Positions 17,261-26,562 of a stretch of DNA of 64,000 nt are shown piece after piece; position 1 is the stretch's first letter; each line of letters opens with the position of its first letter. Below the pieces are notes generated by a model. The model ran no database searches. It was not told the origin of the DNA and saw only the letters and a program-made list of their open reading frames with translations. This stretch comes from Myxococcales bacterium (GTDB lineage: Bacteria > Myxococcota > Myxococcia > Myxococcales > Anaeromyxobacteraceae): contig JAJZQX010000016.1 in assembly GCA_021806645.1 (NCBI GenBank), forward strand, positions 21,670 through 85,669, in the 5' to 3' direction. The translations under genes and the position numbers were made by a program.

Positions 17261-19768
17261 ATGCAGAGTCGTTCGGCAGGGATGGTGATGGTGGTGATCG
17301 GCGTCGCGCTGGCCGCTGCCGCCTGCACGCCGGTCAAGGTGGGCGATCAGGCGGTCACGCCAGTGGCCGGCGCCAACGTCTACGCCATCGAGATCACCGG
17401 CGCCAGCGTCGCACCGGTCAGCTCGGGCAACGTCACCACCGGCAACGTGGTGGTCGCCTACCAGGTGACCGCCGATGGCGCGCCCGCCTCGCTCAACCAG
17501 CTCACCGCCGCCGGCGTGGCACCCAGCTGGACGGTGGCCGCGCTCTCGACCAACCCGGTGAGCGGGCTGGCCGGCTGGAAGAGCCTGCTCCGCACCGGCA
17601 GCGGCTCGCTCACCAACAACCCCATCGAGGGGCCGGGGACGCCACCGGCGGCCAACGACAGCGGGAAGCAGCCCGGCTCGGAGCGGACCGGCACCGTCGA
17701 GGAGCTGGGCCCCGGCGCCTTCCGCTACACCTTCGCCAACGCGCTTCCGTCCCTCGGCCCCTTCGCCTACGTCCCCACCGAGACCATGAGGGTGGGGGCC
17801 TGGCTCAACGGCGCGCCGGTCTCGGACCGATCGGTGGCGACGTGGGACTTCGTGCCGGCGGGCGGGACGCCACAGGTACGCGACACCGTGCTCGACACCA
17901 ACTGCAACGCCTGTCACGGGCGGCTGGTGGCACACGGCGTGCGCCACGGGGTGCGGCTCTGCCTGACCTGCCACACCGTCCAGAACGCCGACCCCGACAC
18001 CGTGGACCCGGCGGCCATGGCCGGGGCCACGCCCGCCACCAACCCCAACCCGCTCGACCTGGGGCGGATGGTCCACCGGATCCACCGCGGCAAGAAGCTG
18101 CCGACGCTCTACCTCGCCAGCAGCAACACCATGCCGGCGCCGCCACTCGCGGCCAACAGCCTCATGCCGCTCCCCTTCTTCCCGGGGCGCAACAAGCCGC
18201 TCCTCGGCCAGCGCTACTCGATCATCGGCTACCGGAGCACCGAGCTGGTGATCGGCAAGGTGGTCAACCGGGCCGACAACGACCAGCCGGCCAAGCTGGT
18301 GGCGGAGGGGGTCGGCTACCCGCGGGACCTGCGCGACTGCGACGCCTGCCACGGTGGAGCCCCGCAGGCCGACGAGCAGGTCCACGCCATCTCCCGCCGC
18401 ACCTGCGGCAGCTGCCACGCCGACGTCTGGTACGGGACCGGGAGCACCGACCCGGTCCACTTCGCCCACCTGGGCGGCCCCCAGGCCGACGACACCGCCT
18501 GCGTCAACTGCCACGTCAGCCCCGGTGGTGGCGCGGCGCCATACAAGCTCTACGCCGACACCCGCGACGTCCACGTCCCATCCTACCAACACGCCAACCA
18601 CGACAGGCCGCAGCTCGACGTGGTGCAGGTGCGGGACCTGACGCCGGGCAAGGCCCCCACGGTGGTCTTCAAGGCCTACGATCAGGGCGGTACCGTCTCG
18701 CCGCTCGACACCAACACCTACGCTGGCAGCAGCCCGGTGCCGCGTGCCTTCTCCCGGGTCGCCATCACCATCTCCGGGCCGACCACCGACTACGTCACCG
18801 GCAACTTCGCCTCCACCAACACGCTGCCGGCCACCGAGGCGGTGCCGCTCACCGGCGCGGCCTACGCGAGCGGCCAGTTCAGCTACACCTTCGGCAACGT
18901 GCTGCCGTCCTCAGCGTCGGGCACCTGGGCCGTCGCCATGGAGGGTCGGCGATCGCTGGCGACCGTCCACTACAACGCGCTGGCCGACACCTTCCCGTGG
19001 CCCTACACCGGGGAGACGCTGACCGAGTCGGCCGACAACCGCGTCCAGTACGTGGACACGGCGACCGGGTCGATGTGGACCGGCGCCGCGGTGCCCCGGC
19101 GCCAGGTCGTCTCCACCGATCGCTGCAACGCCTGCCACGGCCGGCTCTCCCTGCACGGCGGCCTGCGCCACGACACCGAGTACTGCGTGATGTGCCACGC
19201 GCCGGATCGGACCGACTGGGGCCGGCGGCCGAAGCGGGCCGACGGCAACGTCAACCTGGCCACGGTGGCGAGCGCCAACGTCCACGGCACCTACGACAAC
19301 CGCGAGGAGCGGACCATCCACTTGAAGGTGCTGGTCCACCGGCTCCACACCGGCGAGGCCACCGGCGTGGTCGGGCTCTCCGCGGCCGCTCCCTTCGTCG
19401 TCTACGGCTACCCGGGCGGTTCCAAGGCCGCCTTGTTCTTCGACGACGTGAGCTTCCCCAACGACCTCGCCAACTGCCGGGTCTGCCACGTCGAGGAGAG
19501 CTTCTGGCTCGAGGCGATGCCGGCCAGGGCGCTTCCCACAGTGGCCAACGAGACCGGCTCGATCCTGCACTCGGGCAAGGCGACCCACGGCTCCAGCGAG
19601 CCGAAGGTGGGGCCAATCCAGTCTGCCTGCATGAGCTGCCACGACACGGGCCCGGGGCGGATCCACGCCGCCAACCACACGGTCGGGACCGTCGAGGCCT
19701 GCGCCACCTGTCACGGCGGCTCCAGCGGCGCGCTCTCGGTCCCGGGGGCCCACGGGTTGGCCCAGTAG
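17261..19768 (+). CDS. Decaheme c-type cytochrome lipoprotein, OmcA/MtrC family
   Basis: An outer-surface electron-transfer protein of 835 residues. The signal peptide ends in a lipobox (ALAAAAC), so the mature protein is lipid-anchored. Ten CXXCH heme sites are present: CNACH (215), CLTCH, CDACH, CGSCH, CVNCH, CNACH, CVMCH, CRVCH, CMSCH and CATCH (814), in two pentaheme blocks separated by a beta-rich region. The GRLVAHG / GRLSLHG segments after the first site of each block are typical of the family. Family members reduce extracellular metals or quinones. No MtrA/MtrB-type conduit is adjacent. The ATG at 17261 has GGGGAGGGG upstream. The System II maturation genes 4 kb downstream could supply its hemes. 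Confidence 0.95.
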   Translation: MQSRSAGMVMVVIGVALAAAACTPVKVGDQAVTPVAGANVYAIEITGASVAPVSSGNVTTGNVVVAYQVTADGAPASLNQLTAAGVAPSWTVAALSTNPVSGLAGWKSLLRTGSGSLTNNPIEGPGTPPAANDSGKQPGSERTGTVEELGPGAFRYTFANALPSLGPFAYVPTETMRVGAWLNGAPVSDRSVATWDFVPAGGTPQVRDTVLDTNCNACHGRLVAHGVRHGVRLCLTCHTVQNADPDTVDPAAMAGATPATNPNPLDLGRMVHRIHRGKKLPTLYLASSNTMPAPPLAANSLMPLPFFPGRNKPLLGQRYSIIGYRSTELVIGKVVNRADNDQPAKLVAEGVGYPRDLRDCDACHGGAPQADEQVHAISRRTCGSCHADVWYGTGSTDPVHFAHLGGPQADDTACVNCHVSPGGGAAPYKLYADTRDVHVPSYQHANHDRPQLDVVQVRDLTPGKAPTVVFKAYDQGGTVSPLDTNTYAGSSPVPRAFSRVAITISGPTTDYVTGNFASTNTLPATEAVPLTGAAYASGQFSYTFGNVLPSSASGTWAVAMEGRRSLATVHYNALADTFPWPYTGETLTESADNRVQYVDTATGSMWTGAAVPRRQVVSTDRCNACHGRLSLHGGLRHDTEYCVMCHAPDRTDWGRRPKRADGNVNLATVASANVHGTYDNREERTIHLKVLVHRLHTGEATGVVGLSAAAPFVVYGYPGGSKAALFFDDVSFPNDLANCRVCHVEESFWLEAMPARALPTVANETGSILHSGKATHGSSEPKVGPIQSACMSCHDTGPGRIHAANHTVGTVEACATCHGGSSGALSVPGAHGLAQ

Positions 19769-20039
19769 CAAGGGCGCTCCACCGATTTCCATGGCGCCGG
19801 GCTCCAAGCAGCGACGGGCCACCGCCGGCCGGGAGCGAGCCTCGCAGCCCCATCACCGATCGTGAACTCGGAACCAGCTCTGGCGAGAGGGCGCGCCGCA
19901 GGCGGGACGAGCTCCCCGGCCGGCGGGTGGCCTGGCGCACGGGAGCCCGGCCGTGGAAGCCCGGCCGTGGGTGACGCGGCGGCGGAAGGCTGGCCGGGCC
20001 TGACACCCACCGGTGGGATGTGCTAGAGGTCCGGCCCCC
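19769..20039 (+). other. Intergenic region upstream of prfC
   Basis: No gene seen in these 271 bases. They hold a direct repeat of agcccggccgtgg near 19943-19970 and a perfect 12-bp palindrome CCCACCGGTGGG at 20006-20017, 22 bases before the prfC ATG. The palindrome could be an operator or a leader hairpin. Confidence 0.5.
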
Positions 20040-21668
20040 ATGAGCGCCCAGCACGAGGTCGGCCGCCGCCGGACCTTCGCGATCATCTCGCACCCCGACG
20101 CCGGCAAGACCACGCTGACCGAGAAGCTGCTGCTCTACGGCGGCGTCATCCAGCTGGCCGGCGCGGTCAAGGCCAAGCGCGGGCGCGCCAGCGCGGTCTC
20201 CGACTGGATGGAGATGGAGCGCGAGCGCGGCATCTCCATCACCACCTCGGTGCTGGCCTTCCCGTATCACGGTCTCAAGCTCAACCTGCTCGACACCCCC
20301 GGCCACGCCGACTTCTCCGAGGACACCTACCGGACCCTCCACGCCGTGGACGGCGCGGTCATGCTGCTCGACTGCGCCAAGGGCGTCGAGTCGCAGACCC
20401 GGAAGCTCTTCCGCGTCTGCCGGCAGCGATCCATCCCCATCTTCACCTTCGTCAACAAGCTGGACCGGCCCGGCCGCGACGCCTTCGAGCTGGTCGGCGA
20501 GGTGGAGAGCGTGCTCGGCATCGGCGTCTACCCGATCACCTGGCCCATCTTCCGGTCCGGCACCTTCCGTGGCGTCTACCACCGGCTGCGCAAGCGCGTG
20601 TACCTGTTCGACAAGGAGCACGCCAACTCCTCCTCCGGCAGCGGCGCCGAGCGCCCGCCGGTGGAGGTGACCGGCATCGACGATCCGCTCCTGCGGGAGG
20701 CGCTCGACGACCGCGGCTACGACCAGCTCCGCCACGACGCCGACCTGCTCGACGCCGCCGGCGACGGCTTCCACCGGGAGAAGTTCCTGGCCGGCGAACT
20801 CTCCCCGATGTTCTTCGGCTCGGCGGTCAACAACTTCGGGCTGGAGGCGTTCCTCGAGACCTTCTGCGAGCTGATGCCGCCGCCGGGCCCCCGCGAGTCG
20901 GACCAGGGGCCGATCGATCCGGCCGGCAGCGAGTTCTCCGGCTTCGTCTTCAAGATCCAGGCGAACATGGACAAGGCCCACCGGGACCGGGTGGCCTTCG
21001 TCCGGATCTGCTCGGGCAAGCTGGTGAAGGGGATGAAGGTGCACCACGTCCGCAGTGGGCGCGACCTGCGGCTGGCCAACCCGACCCAGTTCCTGGCCCG
21101 CGACCGGTCCACCGTGGAGGAGTCCTACGCCGGCGACGTGGTGGGGCTCCACGACACCGGCACCTTCGAGATCGGTGACACCCTCACCGGCGGCTCCAGC
21201 TTCGCCTTCGAGGGGATCCCCAGCTTCGCGCCCGAGCACTTCCGGCGGCTGGCGCTGGTCGATCCCATGCGGCGCAAGCAGTTCAGCACCGGCATCGAGC
21301 AGCTGGCGCAGGAGGGGACGGTGCAGCTCTACCGGCCGCCGGCCGGCCGCGGGGGCGACCTGGTGCTCGGCGCCCTGGGCCAGCTCCAGTTCGAGGTGGT
21401 CAAGTACCGGCTCGAGGCGGAGTACGGGGTCGAGGTGCGGGTCGAGGCGGTGCCCTGGCAGCTGGCCCGCTGGGCCAGCCGGGTCGACGGCGCGCCGCTG
21501 GCGCCCGAGGAACTGGCGGGCGCCGTGGAGGGGCAGGTGGTGCTCGACGTCCGCGACCGGCTGGTGGTGCTCTTCGATCGCGAGTGGGCGCTCCGCACCG
21601 CCGAGAAGTTCCACCCCGAGCTGCTGTTCGCCGAGACCGCCAGCGGCGTGGTGGTGCGGGCCGCCTGA
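20040..21668 (+). CDS. prfC: Peptide chain release factor 3
   Basis: GTPase that removes RF1/RF2 from the ribosome after termination. It has 542 residues, close to the usual 529. Motifs are the P-loop SHPDAGKTTLTEKLL near residue 20, the switch region ERERGISITTSV, DTPGHADFSEDTYR (G3) and NKLDRPGRD (G4). The RF3 C-terminal domain is complete (LGALGQLQFEVVKYRLEAEYGV). The ATG at 20040 gives the natural N-terminus; an in-frame ATG 27 bases upstream is less likely. It converges on DAHP synthase with only 9 bases between stops. Confidence 0.96.
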   Translation: MSAQHEVGRRRTFAIISHPDAGKTTLTEKLLLYGGVIQLAGAVKAKRGRASAVSDWMEMERERGISITTSVLAFPYHGLKLNLLDTPGHADFSEDTYRTLHAVDGAVMLLDCAKGVESQTRKLFRVCRQRSIPIFTFVNKLDRPGRDAFELVGEVESVLGIGVYPITWPIFRSGTFRGVYHRLRKRVYLFDKEHANSSSGSGAERPPVEVTGIDDPLLREALDDRGYDQLRHDADLLDAAGDGFHREKFLAGELSPMFFGSAVNNFGLEAFLETFCELMPPPGPRESDQGPIDPAGSEFSGFVFKIQANMDKAHRDRVAFVRICSGKLVKGMKVHHVRSGRDLRLANPTQFLARDRSTVEESYAGDVVGLHDTGTFEIGDTLTGGSSFAFEGIPSFAPEHFRRLALVDPMRRKQFSTGIEQLAQEGTVQLYRPPAGRGGDLVLGALGQLQFEVVKYRLEAEYGVEVRVEAVPWQLARWASRVDGAPLAPEELAGAVEGQVVLDVRDRLVVLFDREWALRTAEKFHPELLFAETASGVVVRAA

Positions 21669-21677
21669 GCCGCCTCG

Positions 21678-22751
21678 TCAGTCGAACCGCTTCCGCTTCG
21701 GCAGCACGCCCTTCAGCTCGGCGTGGGCCTCGCGCAGCATCTCCACCGTGGTGTCCCAGCCGACGCAGCCGTCGGTCACCGAGCAGCCGTAGCGGAGCTT
21801 GGAGAGGTCGGCCTGGAGGGGCTGGCTCCCGGGCTCGATGAAGCTCTCCACCATCACGCCGGTCACCGAGCGGTTGCCGTCCCGGATCTGGTTCACCACG
21901 TCGCGCAGCACCAGCGGCTGCAGCTCGGGCTTCTTGAGCGAGTTGGCGTGGGAGCAGTCGACCACCAGGTTGCGCGGCAGCCTGGCCTTGCTCAGCGCCT
22001 GCTCGGCGAGCGAGATGGCGAGCGAATCGTAGTTGGACCTGCCGCCGCCGCCGCGGAGCACCACGTGGCCGTACCGGTTGCCGCGGGTGCGGATGATGGC
22101 GGTCTTCCCCTGGCCGTTGACGCCGAGGAAGGCGTGGGCGCCGCTGGCGGAGAGGATGGCGTTGACGGCCGCGTCGACGTCGCCGTCGGTGCCGTTCTTG
22201 AAACCGACCGGGGTCGAGAGGCCGGAGGACATCTCGCGGTGGGTCTGCGATTCCGAGGTGCGGGCGCCGATGGCGGTCCAGGAGATCAGGTCCATGTAGT
22301 ACTGCGGCGCGATCGGGTCGAGTGCCTCGGTGCCGGCCGGCACGCCCAGCTCGTTGACGTCGAGCAGGAACTTGCGGGCCCTCTCCATCCCTTCGTCCAC
22401 GCGGAAGGAGTCGTCGAGGCGGGGATCGTTGATGAACCCCTTCCAGCCCAGGGCGGTGCGCGGCTTCTCGAAGTAGACCCGCATCACCAGCACCATGGTC
22501 TCGGCCAGCTCGTCGGCCAGCCCCCGGAGCCGGGTGGCGTAGTCGAGCCCGGCGATCGGGTCATGGATCGAGCAGGGGCCGACCACGGCGAAGAGCCTGT
22601 GGTCGCGGCCGTCGAGGATGGCCTCGATGGCCCGGCGCCCGGCGAGGACGGTGGTAGCGGCCTTCTCGGTCAGAGGGACACGGGCGTGCACCTCATCCGG
22701 GGAGGGCATGAGGTCAAACGCCGCTACGTTCAGGTTCTCGGTCTGCTGCAT
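21678..22751 (-). CDS. aroG: 3-deoxy-7-phosphoheptulonate (DAHP) synthase, class I
   Basis: First enzyme of the shikimate pathway, condensing phosphoenolpyruvate and erythrose 4-phosphate. The 357-residue protein is of the E. coli AroF/G/H type. Visible motifs are VVGPCSIHDP, RVYFEKPRTALGWKGFINDP, GARTSESQTHREMSSGLSTP and the metal-ligand segment VVDCSHANSLK. The ATG at 22751 is used because the 55 residues upstream of it are not homologous-looking; GGAG lies 10-14 bases away. The divergent 168-base gap to the lipoprotein gene contains inverted repeats (cccaag/cttggg at 22796-22819) that could regulate either gene. The feedback effector cannot be read from sequence. Confidence 0.95.
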   Translation of the reverse strand: MQQTENLNVAAFDLMPSPDEVHARVPLTEKAATTVLAGRRAIEAILDGRDHRLFAVVGPCSIHDPIAGLDYATRLRGLADELAETMVLVMRVYFEKPRTALGWKGFINDPRLDDSFRVDEGMERARKFLLDVNELGVPAGTEALDPIAPQYYMDLISWTAIGARTSESQTHREMSSGLSTPVGFKNGTDGDVDAAVNAILSASGAHAFLGVNGQGKTAIIRTRGNRYGHVVLRGGGGRSNYDSLAISLAEQALSKARLPRNLVVDCSHANSLKKPELQPLVLRDVVNQIRDGNRSVTGVMVESFIEPGSQPLQADLSKLRYGCSVTDGCVGWDTTVEMLREAHAELKGVLPKRKRFD

Positions 22752-22918
22752 CGCGAAGCGCTCCGGCGGGGTGGGGAGGTCCTGGCATAGCCGATCCCAA
22801 GTCGTATTGCACCCTTGGGCGTTGGGATTAGAACGGGGGGAGCACGGTTGATCGAGATCAGGCCCGGGCGTAATGTCCCGCCGCCCTGGAGCCGGAAGTT
22901 CCTCCCAAAGGAGCATCG

Positions 22919-23593
22919 ATGGACGTGGTTCACCACCCTTCCCAGCCCGCCCGTGGCGTGGCCGGGACCCCCGCCCGCGGCGCGTGGCTGCTGGCCATCG
23001 CGCTGCTCCTCCTCGCGGCCGGGTGCAGGCGCGACGAGGTGACCGCCTACCGCGTCGCCAAGGACGTCACGCCGCTCGCGGAAGCCGCCGCCGGCGACCC
23101 GATGGGCGCGTCGCACCGTCCGGCCACGCCTCCGCCGGGCATGGCAGGAGACGTCCCGATCCCGCCCACGCCGAGCGGGGCCGACGCGCTCAAGTGGACG
23201 CTGCCGGCCGGCTGGGGGCAGAGCTTCCCCGGGGGCATGCGCTTCGCCAGCTTCAAGGTCCCGGGCACCGGCAGGATCGACGGCTCGGTGGTGACGCTCC
23301 CTGGCGACGCCGGCGGCGATCTGGCCAACGTGAACCGCTGGCGCGGGCAGATCGGCCTCGGCCCCACCGACGACGGCGGCCTCGCCGCGGCGCGCACCAC
23401 CGTCAAGACCAGGGCCGGCGTGGTCAACGTCTACGACTTCACCAGCGAGGGGACCCGGAAGAGCCGGCTCATCGCCGCCATCCTCGTCGTCGACGGCAGC
23501 TCGTGGTTCATCAAGCTGACCGGCGACGGCGAGCCGGTCGCCGCCGCCCGCCCCGCCTTCCTCGAGCTGCTGGAGAGCCTCCACCGTGACTGA
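22919..23593 (+). CDS. Putative lipoprotein upstream of cytochrome c maturation genes
   Basis: The 224-residue protein has a hydrophobic signal segment (WLLAIALLLLAAGC) with a lipobox Cys near residue 36, a Pro-rich linker, then a beta-rich domain of about 130 residues (ALKWTLPAGWGQ ... SSWFIKLTGD). The function is unknown. The linkage is tight: its last 8 bases overlap the GTG of resB, so it probably belongs to the cytochrome c maturation operon, perhaps as a periplasmic accessory. AAAGGAG lies 6 bases before the ATG. Confidence 0.8.
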   Translation: MDVVHHPSQPARGVAGTPARGAWLLAIALLLLAAGCRRDEVTAYRVAKDVTPLAEAAAGDPMGASHRPATPPPGMAGDVPIPPTPSGADALKWTLPAGWGQSFPGGMRFASFKVPGTGRIDGSVVTLPGDAGGDLANVNRWRGQIGLGPTDDGGLAAARTTVKTRAGVVNVYDFTSEGTRKSRLIAAILVVDGSSWFIKLTGDGEPVAAARPAFLELLESLHRD

Positions 23594-24758
23594 GACCAGA
23601 TCCGTCAGCTTCGCGGCCCACAAGCTCTGGGACGTGGTGACGTCCCTCAAGCTCACCATCGTCTGCCTGGCGCTCCTCATGCTGCTGGTGGTCGCCTGCA
23701 CGCTGGCGCAGGTCCAGCTAGGCACCTTCGGCGCCGTCAACCTCTACATGCGCAGCTTCGTGGTCTGGTGGCAGGTGCCCGGCACCGGCTGGGCGCTCGC
23801 CATCTTCCCGGGCGGCGCGACGGTCGGCCTGGTGCTGATGGTCAACCTGATCGCGGCCCAGGCCCGCCGGCTGGAGCTGTCGTGGAAGAAGTCCGGGATC
23901 TGGGTCGTCCACGCCGGCCTGATCCTGCTCTTCGTCGGCGAGTTCGTCACCGGCGTCTTCCAGGAGGAGACCCAGCTGGTCATCGAGGAGGGGCAGACGG
24001 TCAACTACGTCGAGCACCCCCGCCAGCAGGAGCTGGCGCTCGTTGACACCACCGATCCGGCCTGGGACGAGGTCCACTCCATCCCCGAGAGCCTGCTGGC
24101 CGGCGGCGGGCTGGTGCCGGTCCCGGGCACGCCGGTGGTCCTGCTGGTCCGCCGCTACTGGGAGAACGCGCAGCTCTCCATGGCCGGCCCGGGCTTCCAG
24201 CCGGTGGCCAACATGGGGATCGGCGCCAACGTGGCGGTCCAGCCGCTCCGGCCGGTGGTCTCCGACGAGCGCTTCAACATGCCGGTGGCGGTGGTGGAGC
24301 CGAGGGCGGGCGGGCGCAGTTACGGCGCCTGGCTGGTCTCCAGCCAGCTCGGCGCGCCCCAGCAGTTCATCCACGAGGGGCGCACCTATTCGCTGGCGAT
24401 GCGCCCCCGCCGCCAGTACCTCCCGTACTCGATGACGCTGAAGAAGTTCAGCCACGACGTCTACCAGGGGACCAACATCCCAAAGAATTTTTCCAGCCTG
24501 GTGCGCCTCTCCAACCCCGCCAGGGGCGAGTCGCGCGAGGTGCTCATCTACATGAACCAGCCGCTGCGCTACGGCGGCAAGGCCTTTTACCAGGCCAGCT
24601 TCGGCAAGAACGACACCCTCTCGATCCTGCAGGTGGTCGAGAACCCGGGCTGGCTCCTCCCTTACATCTCCTGCGTGCTGGTCGGGCTCGGGCTGATGAT
24701 CCACTTCGGCATCTCGTTGAGCAGATCGCTCAGGCGGCGGGCCGCCGCGGAGGCATGA
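23586..24758 (+). CDS. resB: Cytochrome c biogenesis protein ResB (System II)
   Basis: Membrane subunit of the System II heme-ligation complex that works with CcsA/ResC. In 390 residues I see four hydrophobic segments (about 22-41, 73-95, 104-126 and a C-terminal one near 355-376). A large periplasmic region between the third and fourth ends with NQPLRYGGKAFYQASF, a conserved ResB feature. GTG start inside the end of the lipoprotein gene (8-base overlap), and 1 base before the ccsA GTG. The operon would serve the multiheme cytochrome in this window as well as respiratory cytochromes; that link is inference. Confidence 0.9.
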   Translation: MTETRSVSFAAHKLWDVVTSLKLTIVCLALLMLLVVACTLAQVQLGTFGAVNLYMRSFVVWWQVPGTGWALAIFPGGATVGLVLMVNLIAAQARRLELSWKKSGIWVVHAGLILLFVGEFVTGVFQEETQLVIEEGQTVNYVEHPRQQELALVDTTDPAWDEVHSIPESLLAGGGLVPVPGTPVVLLVRRYWENAQLSMAGPGFQPVANMGIGANVAVQPLRPVVSDERFNMPVAVVEPRAGGRSYGAWLVSSQLGAPQQFIHEGRTYSLAMRPRRQYLPYSMTLKKFSHDVYQGTNIPKNFSSLVRLSNPARGESREVLIYMNQPLRYGGKAFYQASFGKNDTLSILQVVENPGWLLPYISCVLVGLGLMIHFGISLSRSLRRRAAAEA

Positions 24759-24759
24759 C

Positions 24760-26562
24760 GTGAAACTCGCCAAGTTCGGTCCGTGGGTGGTTGGGGCGCT
24801 GGCGCTGGCGTGGGTGGCCCTGGGGCTGCTGCCGGCCAGGCCGGTGCGCGGGATGGACCTCGACGCCTTCGGGCGGCTGCCGGTGCTGGAGGGCGGGCGC
24901 ATCAAGCCCCTCGACTCGGTGGCCCGCAATTCACTGCTGATGATCCGCAGCCAGATGAGCTTCCGCTTCGAGCAGGAGGTGGGTGGACGGAAGCAGGCCC
25001 ACACCGTGGGGGCCGACGAGTGGCTTCTCGACGTCCTCTTCCGGCCTGGGGTGGCGGACGCCCAGCCGGCCTTCGTGATCAACGACCCGGACGTCCTCTC
25101 GCTGATCGGGCAGAAGCTCTCGCAGGCCAACCGCTACTTCGCCTTCAAGGACATCCGCCCGTTCCTCCCCGAGATCCAGAACCAGGCCGCGGCGGCCGAG
25201 CCCATCGACGCGAAGCAGCGGACCCGCTTCCAGGGGGCGGTGCTCAACCTCTACCAGCGGCTCGACCTCTACCTGCGGCTCGAGAACACGGTGCAGCTGC
25301 CGGGCGGCAAGTCGCTGGCCGAGGAGCTGGCGGTGGCGGGCGAGCCGTCGGCCCGCGAGCGGCACGCGATGCTCTCCAGCGCCGCCTTCTTCCGGCCGCT
25401 GCCGCCTCAGGGCGACGCCCAGGCCAGCTGGCGCAGCGTCGGCGAGGCGCTGCGCGACGCGGCCGGTGGCGGCCCGGCGGACGCCGGGCTGGCCTCGCTG
25501 GCCAGGGTCGGCACGGCCTGGCGCAGCGGGGACGCGGCCGGCTTCAACGCCGCCGTGGCCGAGCTGCGGGCCTTCGGGGTGGCCGCCAGGCCGGAGGCGG
25601 TGGCGCAGGGCGACCACGAGATCGTCTTCAACCGGGCCGATCCCTTCTACGCCGGCATGGTCCTCTACGTGGCGGCGCTGCTGCTGGTCTTCGCCTCGTG
25701 GCTCTGGCAGCCCGAGCTGCTGCGCCGTTCCGCCTTCGCGCTGCTGCTGTCGGGCGCGGTGGTCCACACGGCGGGCCTGGTCTCGCGGGTCATCCTGCAG
25801 GGGCGCCCGCCGGTCACCAACCTGTACTCGTCGGCGGTCTTCGTCGGCTGGGGCGCGGTGGTGCTCGGGGTGGTCCTGGAGCAGATGTACCGCAAGGGGT
25901 TCGGCACCGCGGTGGCGGCCGCTTCCGGGTTCGCCTCGCTCATCGTGGCGCACCACCTGACCGGTGACGGCGACACCATGGAGATGATGCGGGCGGTGCT
26001 CGACTCCAACTTCTGGCTGGCGACGCACGTCACCACCATCACCATCGGCTACTCGGGCACCTTCCTGGCCGGCGCCATCGCCATCGCCTGGGCGCTGCGC
26101 AAGCACCTGGCGCCGTCGCTCCTGCCGGCCACCGACAAGGCGCTGGTGTCGATGGCCTACGGCGTCATCTGCTTCGCGCTCTTCTTCAGCTTCATCGGCA
26201 CCGTGCTGGGCGGCATCTGGGCCGACCAGTCGTGGGGCCGGTTCTGGGGCTGGGATCCCAAGGAGAACGGCGCGCTGCTGATCGTGCTCTGGAACGCCAT
26301 CATCCTGCACGCCCGCTGGGGCGGTTACGTGCGCGACCGCGGCATCATGACCATGGCCATCTTCGGCAACGTCATCACCGCGCTCAGCTGGTTCGGCGTG
26401 AACATGCTGGGGGTCGGGCTCCACTCCTACGGCTTCATGGACAAGGCCTTCTGGGCGCTCTCCATCTTCATCGGCACGCAGCTCCTGCTGATGGCGCTGG
26501 CCCTGGCGCCACGCCGGTTCTGGAAGGGGATCACTCCGGCGCCGGTGCCCCCGTCACCTTGA
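24760..26562 (+). CDS. ccsA: Cytochrome c biogenesis protein CcsA/ResC with long N-terminal extension
   Basis: Heme-handling membrane protein of System II. The diagnostic heme-binding WWD-like segment is GRFWGWDPKENGAL, in the last third, with flanking His residues (GLHSYGFM; VAHHLTGDGD). About 300 N-terminal residues precede the CcsA core: one membrane helix (about 8-25) and then a soluble domain, so the protein is almost twice the length of minimal CcsA. GTG start at 24760, one base after the resB stop. It overlaps the convergent lipoprotein gene by 32 bases at the 3' end. Confidence 0.93.
   Translation: MKLAKFGPWVVGALALAWVALGLLPARPVRGMDLDAFGRLPVLEGGRIKPLDSVARNSLLMIRSQMSFRFEQEVGGRKQAHTVGADEWLLDVLFRPGVADAQPAFVINDPDVLSLIGQKLSQANRYFAFKDIRPFLPEIQNQAAAAEPIDAKQRTRFQGAVLNLYQRLDLYLRLENTVQLPGGKSLAEELAVAGEPSARERHAMLSSAAFFRPLPPQGDAQASWRSVGEALRDAAGGGPADAGLASLARVGTAWRSGDAAGFNAAVAELRAFGVAARPEAVAQGDHEIVFNRADPFYAGMVLYVAALLLVFASWLWQPELLRRSAFALLLSGAVVHTAGLVSRVILQGRPPVTNLYSSAVFVGWGAVVLGVVLEQMYRKGFGTAVAAASGFASLIVAHHLTGDGDTMEMMRAVLDSNFWLATHVTTITIGYSGTFLAGAIAIAWALRKHLAPSLLPATDKALVSMAYGVICFALFFSFIGTVLGGIWADQSWGRFWGWDPKENGALLIVLWNAIILHARWGGYVRDRGIMTMAIFGNVITALSWFGVNMLGVGLHSYGFMDKAFWALSIFIGTQLLLMALALAPRRFWKGITPAPVPPSP

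Noticed and set aside
19251..21614. Long antisense frame across the cytochrome end and prfC
   Set aside because: Runs through two unrelated genes and has compositional bias only; no ribosome-binding site or domain.
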